A stretch of 7,146 nucleotides of DNA, taken from the NCBI RefSeq assembly GCF_030147005.1, contig NZ_JASLAW010000192.1, positions 1-7,146 on the forward strand. The letters are read 5' to 3'. Positions 1 to 5,873 of the stretch are shown one piece after another. The notes beneath the pieces were generated by a model. It ran no database searches. It was given only the letters and a program-made list of their open reading frames with translations, and was not told where the DNA came from. Every line of letters starts with the position of its first letter. Within the stretch, counting starts at the first letter, position 1. This DNA is from Pseudomonas sp. (GTDB taxonomy: Bacteria > Pseudomonadota > Gammaproteobacteria > Pseudomonadales > Pseudomonadaceae). Both the position numbers and the translations under genes were made by a program.

Positions 1-752
1 GCAAGATCGACGCCGCCCGCGCCAACTACGATACCGACAAGGAATCGAAGATCGCCAAGTTGCTCGAGGCCGACCGGCTCAAGCGCGCCCAATTGCAGGA
101 TGAACTCAGCGCCCTGCGGTTGCAGATGAAAATGGAGCGTACCAACCGCCTGGCGGAATTGTCTGAAGCCATCGGCATCGCTCAGTCCATGGGGATCAGA
201 ACACCGACCACGCCATCCTCCATGGCGGACTCCACGCGAACCGGCTCGAGCCAGGTGATGCGCACCGAGGTTAACAATCAGAAGATTCCGCTGTACTTCA
301 TGGGCACCGAGGCCCTGGAGGCCGAGCGCGCCGCGCTGCAAAAGCGCACCAGCGATGACTTTACCAACCCGCGTATTGCCGAAATCGGCAAGGAACTTCA
401 GCTGTTGGACGCCAACCGCGAAGTCGAAGTCCTGCGCAAGCGGGCCAACGAAGACATCTTCCTGCAGGACGTTGAGCCGCTGCGCGCCGAAGTCGCCCGA
501 CTGCGCGGTTTGAACATCGACATGAGCAACCTGAAACTGGTGACGATTGACCGCCGCGCCCAAGAGCCGTTGTCACCGGTCAAACCGAAAAAAGCGCTGG
601 TCATTGCCCTGAGCCTGGTGGGCGGTTTGCTGCTCGGGCTGGTGGTCGCGTTGATCCGCCACCTGGTGCTTACCCGGCGTCAGGCCGTCCCTTATGGGGC
701 ATTGGAAGACAGCAGTTTCTCGCGTCGTGAGCCCAAGGACGATCAGCTGTAA
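1..752 (+). CDS. wzz: Wzz-family polysaccharide chain-length determinant, C-terminal part (5' partial)
   Basis: Wzz proteins are inner-membrane, mainly periplasmic co-polymerases that set the modal length of O-antigen (or related polysaccharide) made by the Wzy pathway. The frame is open from base 3, so the gene begins left of the window; the TTG at 60 is not a real start. About 249 codons are visible. Numbering from that TTG, residues 1-40 and 82-150 are charged, heptad-like helix typical of the long periplasmic coiled coil. The conserved stretch PLYFMGTEALEAE lies at 77-89. A proline-rich LSPVKPKK segment (171-178) leads into the second membrane helix at about 179-200 (nt 594-659). A cytoplasmic tail of about 30 residues ends at TAA 750-752. 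Known: the Pro-rich motif followed by a C-terminal membrane helix is a Wzz signature. Inferred: that the substrate is O-antigen rather than another surface polysaccharide, because the upstream cluster is out of view. Confidence 0.9.
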   Translation, partial: KIDAARANYDTDKESKIAKLLEADRLKRAQLQDELSALRLQMKMERTNRLAELSEAIGIAQSMGIRTPTTPSSMADSTRTGSSQVMRTEVNNQKIPLYFMGTEALEAERAALQKRTSDDFTNPRIAEIGKELQLLDANREVEVLRKRANEDIFLQDVEPLRAEVARLRGLNIDMSNLKLVTIDRRAQEPLSPVKPKKALVIALSLVGGLLLGLVVALIRHLVLTRRQAVPYGALEDSSFSRREPKDDQL

Positions 753-773
753 CCCGTCGCAATGCCCTCCGGT

Positions 774-795
774 GGGCGGGTCCTGGGGCCCGCCT
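774..795 (+). terminator. possible terminator hairpin after wzz
   Basis: GGCGGG (775-780) pairs with CCCGCC (789-794) around an 8-nt loop, and G-U pairs could extend the stem outward. It starts 22 nt after the wzz stop. No T-run follows (the next bases are C-rich), so it is a weak intrinsic terminator by sequence and may only protect the 3' end or act with Rho. Confidence 0.4.
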
Positions 796-837
796 GCTCA
801 TCCCCCCAGCACACTTCTTCGACAGCTTTTCACAATT

Positions 838-890
838 CTTAGTTAACCTTTGGTTACAAAGTATGGCTAAATAACGGCCAATGGTTACAC
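838..890 (+). promoter_or_regulatory. A+T-rich lpxO upstream region with spaced GTTA repeats (PhoP-box-like)
   Basis: This stretch is clearly A+T-richer than its surroundings. AGTTAA (841-846), a 5-nt spacer and GGTTAC (852-857) form a direct repeat with an 11-nt period. The octamer TGGTTACA occurs at 851-858 and again at 882-889, 31 nt apart, close to three helical turns. Known: PhoP boxes are hexamer-N5-hexamer direct repeats of (T/G)GTTTA type, and Salmonella lpxO is under PhoP-PhoQ control. Inferred: a PhoP-type or other OmpR-family regulator may bind here. TAAATA (868-873) could be a -10 element, but I see no good -35 at the right spacing. Confidence 0.35.
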
Positions 891-1018
891 ATCGAATGGC
901 TCTCCAGCCGGTCGTGTCACCTGTATGTGAATTGTGATTTCAGGTGCTGCTTATCCATCCTCGGCCGTTGTGGGCACGCAGGAGCAGCCTGTTCTCTCCC
1001 TGACGTGTGACGAATCCC

Positions 1019-1918
1019 TTGAAACTCATCATTGTTGCTCTCTACGTTGCCTCCATCGCGTATGTACATTTGCGTGGCCGGGTGCGACACAAGCTGGGCC
1101 GCCAGCTTAGCGATCACTCGACGTTCCTGGCGCCGATCAACTGCTTCCTGTACCTGTTCTCCAGGCAACCCAGCCGCCCGTTCCTGTCGCCCGGCGACTT
1201 TCCTGACCTGAGCCCCTTGCAGGAGCACTGGGAAGAGATCCGCCAGGAAGGCCAGAACCTGATGCGGGCCGGGGAGATCAAACGATCCGAGCAGTACAAC
1301 GATGTGGGTTTCAACTCGTTCTTCAAGTCCGGCTGGAAGCGCTTCTACCTGAAGTGGTACGGCGACAGTCATCCATCAGCGATGAAGCTGTGCCCACGCA
1401 CCACCGAGCTGGTGCAAAGCATCGGCTCGATCAAGGCTGCGATGTTCGCCGAGCTGCCGCCCGGTTCCAAACTGGTGCGTCACCGTGACCCGTACGCCGG
1501 CTCCTACCGTTATCACCTGGGGCTGGATACGCCTAACGATCCGGGTTGCTTTATCAATGTGGACGGCGAGAGCTATTACTGGCGTGACGGCGAGCCGGTG
1601 ATGTTCGACGAGACTTACATTCATTACGCGCAAAACACCACGGCACATAACCGCATCATTCTGTTCTGCGACATCGAGCGGCCGATGAAATACCGCTGGG
1701 CCGGCGCATTTAACCGCTGGTTCAGCCGCAATGTGATGGCCGCCGCAGGCTCGCCCAATGATGCGGGCGACAAGACCGGCGGGCTAAACCGGGCGTTTAC
1801 CCGCCTGTACAAAATCCGGTTGCGCGGCAAGGAGCTCAAAAAGCGCAATCGCACGCGCTATTACCTGGAAAAATGGGCGATCTTCGCCGGCCTGGCGTTG
1901 ATCTTCATCCTCATCTGA
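1019..1918 (+). CDS. lpxO: LpxO, Fe(II)/2-oxoglutarate-dependent lipid A hydroxylase
   Basis: LpxO adds a 2-hydroxyl group to a secondary acyl chain of lipid A at the cytoplasmic face of the inner membrane, using O2, Fe(II) and 2-oxoglutarate. It belongs to the aspartyl/asparaginyl beta-hydroxylase fold. Counting 299 residues from the TTG at 1019: an N-terminal membrane helix at about 3-16; an amphipathic region and SDHSTFLAPINCF at about 31-43; the iron-binding HxD as H155/D157 in VRHRDPYAG; the distal iron ligand H202 in ETYIHYAQN; R212 in NRIILF as the probable 2-oxoglutarate contact; a basic segment; and a final hydrophobic helix at about 286-299. I chose TTG because Pseudomonas LpxO proteins, as I recall them, start MKLII; an in-frame GTG at 1007 would add four residues. 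Neither has a clear ribosome binding site. It converges on ligD with an 18-nt gap. Confidence 0.93.
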   Translation: MKLIIVALYVASIAYVHLRGRVRHKLGRQLSDHSTFLAPINCFLYLFSRQPSRPFLSPGDFPDLSPLQEHWEEIRQEGQNLMRAGEIKRSEQYNDVGFNSFFKSGWKRFYLKWYGDSHPSAMKLCPRTTELVQSIGSIKAAMFAELPPGSKLVRHRDPYAGSYRYHLGLDTPNDPGCFINVDGESYYWRDGEPVMFDETYIHYAQNTTAHNRIILFCDIERPMKYRWAGAFNRWFSRNVMAAAGSPNDAGDKTGGLNRAFTRLYKIRLRGKELKKRNRTRYYLEKWAIFAGLALIFILI

Positions 1919-1927
1919 ACCCTGGCC

Positions 1928-1958
1928 GGGCGCGAATCACTTCGGTGGTTTCGCGCCC
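1928..1958. terminator. strong hairpin between convergent lpxO and ligD
   Basis: GGGCGCGAA (1928-1936) and TTCGCGCCC (1950-1958) form a perfect 9-bp stem. Inside it CAC (1938-1940) pairs with GTG (1945-1947) around TTCG, so the plus-strand RNA has a C(UUCG)G tetraloop, a very stable class. It begins 9 nt after the lpxO stop. On the minus strand it covers the last six codons and the stop of ligD (TGA at 1937-1939). There is no T-run on either side, so it is not a textbook intrinsic terminator. A shared terminator or 3'-end stabiliser for both genes is the likely role. Confidence 0.6.
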
Positions 1959-4486
1959 AGCTTGTCCCACATCTGTTTGCTGATTTTTTGCCGATTGGCG
2001 TAGCCGGCCCAGGGGTCGGCTTTCAAATCCTGCAAACGTTCGTGCAGGTTGGCCACGGTCCATTGCTGGGCGCCGCGCAAACCACTCAGTTCATCCCGAC
2101 TCACCGGTACCGACACCGGCAGGCCGGGTCGTGCCCGCACGGAGTAAGCGGCAACCGTGCTGGCGCCCCTGGCGTTGCGCAGGTAATCAATGAAGATTTT
2201 GCCCACGCGATTTTTCGGGCCGCTGGTGGCGGTAAAGCGCTCGGGCAGTTGCTGGGTCATAAATTGAGCGATGGCCTTGGCGAAGGCTTTCACGCTGTCC
2301 CAGTTGTCGCGCCGCGCCAGCGGTACGATCAAGTGCAGGCCTTTGCCGCCGCTGGTTTTGACGAAGGCTTGTAAGCCCAATTCGTCGAGTACCGACAGGG
2401 TCAGTTGCGCGGCTTCCAGCATGGACTTCCAGGGCAACGCGGGGTCCGGGTCGAGGTCGAGTACGAACAAGTCGGGCGTTTCGATCTTGTCCGTGGTGGC
2501 GCCCCAGGTGTGCAACTCAACGGTGCCCATTTGCACAGCGCCGATCAGGGCATCGGCCGTGTCTATTTCCATCAGGCGGGCGTGGCCGGGGTCCAGCGCC
2601 TGATCCAATTGCTTGACGTGGGGGATGGTCATGCGCTCGGCATGCTTCTGGAAGAACTGTTCGCCTTCGATGCCCTCCGGCGCCCTGAGCAGCGAGACGG
2701 GCCGGTTGCGCAGGAAGGGCAGGATCGATGCGCTGATGTCGGCATAGAACTGCGCCAGTTGCTGCTTTTGCAGGCCGCTCTGCTTATCGATGATGCGATC
2801 AGGGTGGGTGATTTTCATGGCTTTCACGGTTTTCACGTCCTTCACGGCCTTTTTTGCCTTCGGCGCCTTGACCGATTTGGCCGTGCGCGGCTGTTCATGA
2901 ATGATTTGCGCAGCGGGCTTGTCGGTGCGCATGCCCACGAAAGCAGCCTGGCGCACCACGCCTTCACGGGTCCATTCGGCAAATTGCACTTCACCGACCA
3001 GACTCGGCTCGACCCAATGCACGCCACGCGCCTGGGCGCTGGTCAGCGGCTTTTGCAGTGGTGAGTCTTTGCGCTCGATCGGGGTGAGCTTGGCGTAGAT
3101 AGCTTTGAGCGACGCCTGGTCGAAGCCGGTGCCGACGCGCCCGGCGTACACCAACCCGTTGTCGTCGTTGACCGCCAGCAACAGCGCGCCGAACCCGGTG
3201 CGCGAGCCTTGGGGGCGGGTATAACCGACAATCACGAATTCCTGGCGCAAGCGGCATTTGAGCTTGATCCAGTCGGCACTGCGGCTGGACACATAAGGGC
3301 TGCCGGCACGCTTGCCGATTACGCCTTCCAGGGCCAGGTCGCAGGCACTTTCGAAAATGTCATGATGGTTGGCCGCGAACGCTTCGGAGAAGCGCAGCAG
3401 CTTGCTCTTGCTGGCGGACAACGCGGATTTGAGCGCGGCGCGACGGGCTTCCACCGGGTCTTCGCGCTGGTCGCGGCCGTTCAGGAAGGGGGCATCGAAC
3501 AGGTAGTACACGATGTCGAGACTGCGGCCGATGTCGAAGGCATTCTGCAGCGCCTGGAAATCCGGCAAGCCGTCGCCGTTGAGACTGACCACTTCGCCAT
3601 CCAGCCAGCTGTCCTTGAGCTTGAGCGCTTGCAAGGCTTTGGCCTGGCGCGGCAGGCGCTCGGTCCAGTCGTGCCCGTTGCGCGTGAACAGGCGCACTTC
3701 GCCCTCGTGGACGCGCGCCAGAATGCGGTAACCGTCGAATTTGATCTCGTAGTGCCAATCACCTTCAGGTGCACGATCGACCAAGGTGGCCAGTTGCGGG
3801 GCGAACTGCTCGGGCACGGCGGTTGCCGGCTTGCGCGTGCTCGCCTTGGGGGGCGCCTTGGGTGCAGCTTTGGACGCCGCTTTGGTTTTCGCCCCGGCTT
3901 TGGATGTGCCCTTGGGTTTGCCCACCACGGCGTCGCTGAGCACGCTGCCGGGTTCGGCCTCGACGATATCGTATTCAGCGGTGGGGCGTGCCTGTTGGTC
4001 CTTTTCTTTGATCAGCAGCCATTGCTGCTTGTCGCCGCTGCCCTTGAGGCGGGTGCGTACCAGGGTCCAGTCGCCGGAGAGCTTTTCGCCGACCAGGCTG
4101 AACTTGAGCTTGCCGGCCGCATAGGCCTTGTGCGGGTCGTCGTGGGGTTGCCAGATGCCGCGGTCCCATACGATGACATCCCCGGCGCCGTATTGGCCGG
4201 CGGGGATACTGCCCTCGAAGCCGCCATAACTGAGGGGGTGGTCTTCAACGTGGACCGCCAGGCGCTTCTGGCTTGGGTCCAGGCTCGGGCCTTTGGGCAC
4301 TGCCCAGCTCAGCAGCACGCCGTCCAGCTCCAGGCGAAAGTCGTAATGAAGGTTGCGCGCATCGTGCTTCTGGATCACAAAGCTGAGGGCCGAAGCTTTG
4401 CGCTTGCCCGCCGGCGATTCGCCTGAAGGTTCGGCGGTGATCCCGAAGTCGCGTTTACGGTTGTACTCGCTCAGGGGCTTTGCCAT
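1937..4486 (-). CDS. ligD: LigD, multifunctional NHEJ DNA ligase (phosphoesterase-ligase-polymerase)
   Basis: LigD is the end-processing and sealing enzyme of bacterial non-homologous end joining and works with Ku. At 849 residues it matches P. aeruginosa LigD (about 840) and has the same domain order. The 3'-phosphoesterase domain spans about 1-185, with H41, H47, D49, R51, K65, R75, H83 and Y87, all aligning with the P. aeruginosa active-site set at an offset of one. A Lys/Ala/Pro linker at about 189-222 follows. The ATP-dependent ligase domain spans about 225-530: nucleotidyl-accepting K249 in EIKFDGYR (motif I), LDGEVV (295-300), LEGVIGKR (motif IV, 386-393) and WIKLK (motif V, 406-410), then an OB fold. 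A Lys/Val linker lies at about 537-558. The archaeo-eukaryotic primase-type polymerase domain spans about 559-849, with D677 and D679 in LDLDPD, SGGKGLHL (712-719) and D767. No domain is broken. It is transcribed after ku. Confidence 0.97.
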   Translation of the reverse strand: MAKPLSEYNRKRDFGITAEPSGESPAGKRKASALSFVIQKHDARNLHYDFRLELDGVLLSWAVPKGPSLDPSQKRLAVHVEDHPLSYGGFEGSIPAGQYGAGDVIVWDRGIWQPHDDPHKAYAAGKLKFSLVGEKLSGDWTLVRTRLKGSGDKQQWLLIKEKDQQARPTAEYDIVEAEPGSVLSDAVVGKPKGTSKAGAKTKAASKAAPKAPPKASTRKPATAVPEQFAPQLATLVDRAPEGDWHYEIKFDGYRILARVHEGEVRLFTRNGHDWTERLPRQAKALQALKLKDSWLDGEVVSLNGDGLPDFQALQNAFDIGRSLDIVYYLFDAPFLNGRDQREDPVEARRAALKSALSASKSKLLRFSEAFAANHHDIFESACDLALEGVIGKRAGSPYVSSRSADWIKLKCRLRQEFVIVGYTRPQGSRTGFGALLLAVNDDNGLVYAGRVGTGFDQASLKAIYAKLTPIERKDSPLQKPLTSAQARGVHWVEPSLVGEVQFAEWTREGVVRQAAFVGMRTDKPAAQIIHEQPRTAKSVKAPKAKKAVKDVKTVKAMKITHPDRIIDKQSGLQKQQLAQFYADISASILPFLRNRPVSLLRAPEGIEGEQFFQKHAERMTIPHVKQLDQALDPGHARLMEIDTADALIGAVQMGTVELHTWGATTDKIETPDLFVLDLDPDPALPWKSMLEAAQLTLSVLDELGLQAFVKTSGGKGLHLIVPLARRDNWDSVKAFAKAIAQFMTQQLPERFTATSGPKNRVGKIFIDYLRNARGASTVAAYSVRARPGLPVSVPVSRDELSGLRGAQQWTVANLHERLQDLKADPWAGYANRQKISKQMWDKLGAKPPK

Positions 4487-4492
4487 GTCGTT

Positions 4493-4496
4493 CTCC
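4493..4496 (-). promoter_or_regulatory. ribosome binding site of ligD
   Basis: GGAG on the minus strand lies 6 nt before the ATG at 4486-4484. It sits inside the 24-nt gap between the ku stop and ligD and supports this start. Confidence 0.75.
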
Positions 4497-4510
4497 AGCC
4501 AATGGCAGGC

Positions 4511-5350
4511 TCAAGAGGCCTTTTTGTTGGACTTTTTCGCGGCGGTTTTTTTCGCTGCGGGCTTACCCGCCAAGCTGCGCTTGAGCAGTTCCGTCAGGTC
4601 GATCACATCGGCGGATTTGCGCTCTTCGCTGCCTTCGGTCGATTCCACGTCTTCGATCTTGCCGGCCTTGGCCTTTTTCTCGACCAGCGCCATGATCTTT
4701 TCCTGGAAGCTGTCGCGGTATTCCTCGGGTTGCCAGTCCGCACTCATGTCTTCCACCAGACGCTTGGCCATGTCCAACTCACCCTTGGCCAGGGTCGGCT
4801 TGACCACGTCGCTGCCCAGTTCCAGCTCATCCAGGCCGCGCACCTCGGCGGGCCAGCGCAGCATGACCAGCACCAGGGCCGACTCCAGCGGCATCAGTGC
4901 CGCGAGGTGTTGCTTGGTGTGCAACACCACATTGGCCAGGGCCACTTTGCCGGTTTTCTTGAGGGTTTCGCGCAGCAGCGCATAGACCTTGCCGCCGCGC
5001 TTATCCGGTGCCAGAAAGTAGGGCGTGTCGATGTTTTGCAAGGGGATCTGGTCACTGGCGACGAAGGCGATGATTTCGATGGTCTGGGTCGACTTCGGGT
5101 GGGCTGAGCGTATTTCTTCTTCGCTGAGCACCACGTAGCGGCCTTTTTCATAGGCGACGCCCTTGACGATATTTTCCTTGGTGATTTCCTTTCCAGTGGC
5201 CTTGTTGATGCGCTTGTAGCCCACCGGGTCCATGCTGCGTTTGTCCAGCCAGTCAAAATCCACGCCTTGGGAAGACGTCGCCGACACCAGCGACACCGGG
5301 ATGTGAACCAAACCGAAGCTGATGGCGCCTTTCCAGATTGCCCGGGGCAT
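4511..5350 (-). CDS. ku: Ku, prokaryotic DNA end-binding protein of NHEJ
   Basis: Bacterial Ku forms a homodimeric ring that threads onto double-strand DNA ends and recruits LigD. The 279-residue product is of usual length. It opens with the family hallmark MPRAIWKGAISFGLVHIPVSL, followed by the Ku-core strands, including GYKRINKATGKEI (44-56) and YFLAPDKRGGKVYALLRETL (111-130). A helical region (about 150-235) carries LGSDVVKPTLAKGELDMAK. The minimal C-terminal motif DVIDLTELLKRSL (248-260) resembles the segment known to contact LigD. A lysine/alanine tail (261-279) probably binds DNA, as in other Ku proteins with extended tails. The start is well supported by a strong Shine-Dalgarno. It is the first gene of a ku-ligD operon with 24 nt between the genes. 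I could not identify a convincing promoter in the 185 nt before it. Confidence 0.97.
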   Translation of the reverse strand: MPRAIWKGAISFGLVHIPVSLVSATSSQGVDFDWLDKRSMDPVGYKRINKATGKEITKENIVKGVAYEKGRYVVLSEEEIRSAHPKSTQTIEIIAFVASDQIPLQNIDTPYFLAPDKRGGKVYALLRETLKKTGKVALANVVLHTKQHLAALMPLESALVLVMLRWPAEVRGLDELELGSDVVKPTLAKGELDMAKRLVEDMSADWQPEEYRDSFQEKIMALVEKKAKAGKIEDVESTEGSEERKSADVIDLTELLKRSLAGKPAAKKTAAKKSNKKAS

Positions 5351-5358
5351 AAGTACAT

Positions 5359-5364
5359 CTCCTT
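5359..5364 (-). promoter_or_regulatory. ribosome binding site of ku
   Basis: AAGGAG on the minus strand, 8 nt before the ATG at 5350-5348, is a near-perfect Shine-Dalgarno and fixes the start. Confidence 0.85.
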
Positions 5365-5521
5365 CAAAGATAAGCCTGTGTTCTGGTGACTCGTGGGGCC
5401 GGGCAAAAGTTTCGGCGAGCGGATGCGTGGACAGATCGTGTTACACCTGATGAGAAACAATTTAATGTCCAAGCCGAACCCCTCGCGTAGCGTGTTATCG
5501 AAAGCACGTATTACTCGGCAT
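5365..5521. promoter_or_regulatory. divergent intergenic region between ku and the secreted-protein gene
   Basis: The 185 nt between the two start codons must hold the promoters for both directions. A perfect 9-nt palindrome GTGTTACAC (5439-5447) lies near its middle, followed by an A+T-rich patch (5455-5468). On the minus strand TGGACA (5471-5466) matches five of six -35 bases, but no good -10 sits 16-18 nt further on. On the plus strand TAATGT (5463-5468) could be a -10, with only a poor -35. Promoter positions are therefore unresolved. Confidence 0.3.
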
Positions 5522-5528
5522 AGGGAGG
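5522..5528 (+). promoter_or_regulatory. ribosome binding site of the secreted-protein gene
   Basis: AGGGAGG, 7 nt before the ATG at 5536, is a strong Shine-Dalgarno. It supports this small gene being real and starting here. Confidence 0.75.
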
Positions 5529-5535
5529 CATCGTC

Positions 5536-5862
5536 ATGAACAGTTGTGTGCGTCATCTTGCAGTGCTGGTTGCAACACTGGCATCTGGCCTGGCCCTGGT
5601 CCCAACAGCCCAGGCGCAAAACCTGCCGGGGCGTTACGACTCCAACAACAGCCCTATTCATCGGGCCAACCCCAATAGCATGCAGGGCACTCAGCCCAAC
5701 GCGCCGGCCGTTCGCGGTATTCAGACCGCCCCGACCCACCCGCGGCCTACGTTGGAAAACGGCGGGATCGGCAACGGCTATCCCAAGCGTGATGCCGCGC
5801 CGAGTCGCCCGTCCACCGACACCAAAGCGCCCACCTATGATGCCAACGGCAATCGCCGGTAA
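5536..5862 (+). CDS. small secreted hypothetical protein, Pro/Asn/Arg-rich
   Basis: I do not recognise this family. The 108-residue product has a clear signal peptide: a short positive N-region (R6, H7), a hydrophobic core at about 8-22, and a probable signal peptidase I site after AQA at 26-28, leaving about 80 mature residues. There is a single Cys (C4) within the signal and no lipobox at the cleavage site, so a soluble periplasmic or secreted protein is likelier than a lipoprotein. The mature part has almost no hydrophobic stretches and is rich in Pro, Asn, Gly and Arg, suggesting a disordered, basic chain. Short similar pieces recur (RANPNS, QPNAP, TAPTHP). A good ribosome binding site supports the gene. 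Its stop lies 11 nt before the sugar dehydrogenase start, implying co-transcription. A role beside that periplasmic enzyme is only a guess from context. Confidence 0.8.
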   Translation: MNSCVRHLAVLVATLASGLALVPTAQAQNLPGRYDSNNSPIHRANPNSMQGTQPNAPAVRGIQTAPTHPRPTLENGGIGNGYPKRDAAPSRPSTDTKAPTYDANGNRR

Positions 5863-5865
5863 GGA
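5861..5865 (+). promoter_or_regulatory. ribosome binding site of the sugar dehydrogenase, overlapping the upstream stop
   Basis: AAGGA, 8 nt before the ATG at 5874, shares its first two bases with the TAA stop (5860-5862) of the preceding gene. Ribosomes ending there would sit on this site, so translational coupling is plausible. Confidence 0.7.
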
Positions 5866-5873
5866 TCCCTCTT

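Noticed and set aside
60..62. TTG at 60 as the start of the first gene.
   Set aside because: The frame is open through the left edge, and the visible part lacks the N-terminal membrane helix a Wzz protein needs, so the gene starts outside the window.
881..937. Possible 18-codon leader peptide before lpxO (ATG at 881 or 896, stop at 935-937).
   Set aside because: There is no Shine-Dalgarno before either ATG and no attenuator-like hairpins or codon runs; a frame this short is expected by chance.
918..946. Inverted repeat CACCTG (918-923) and CAGGTG (941-946) in the lpxO leader.
   Set aside because: Six-base arms 17 nt apart are common by chance, and the spacing does not match a regulator site I know.
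3209..4426. Plus-strand open frame of 405 codons antisense to ligD.
   Set aside because: It lies wholly inside a clearly conserved ligD, encodes no recognisable domain, and long antisense frames are expected in high-G+C genes with third-position G/C bias.
4894..5739. Minus-strand frame of 281 codons overlapping ku and the secreted-protein gene.
   Set aside because: It crosses the ku start, its ribosome binding site and the intergenic region in another frame; the product resembles no protein, and ku itself is certain.
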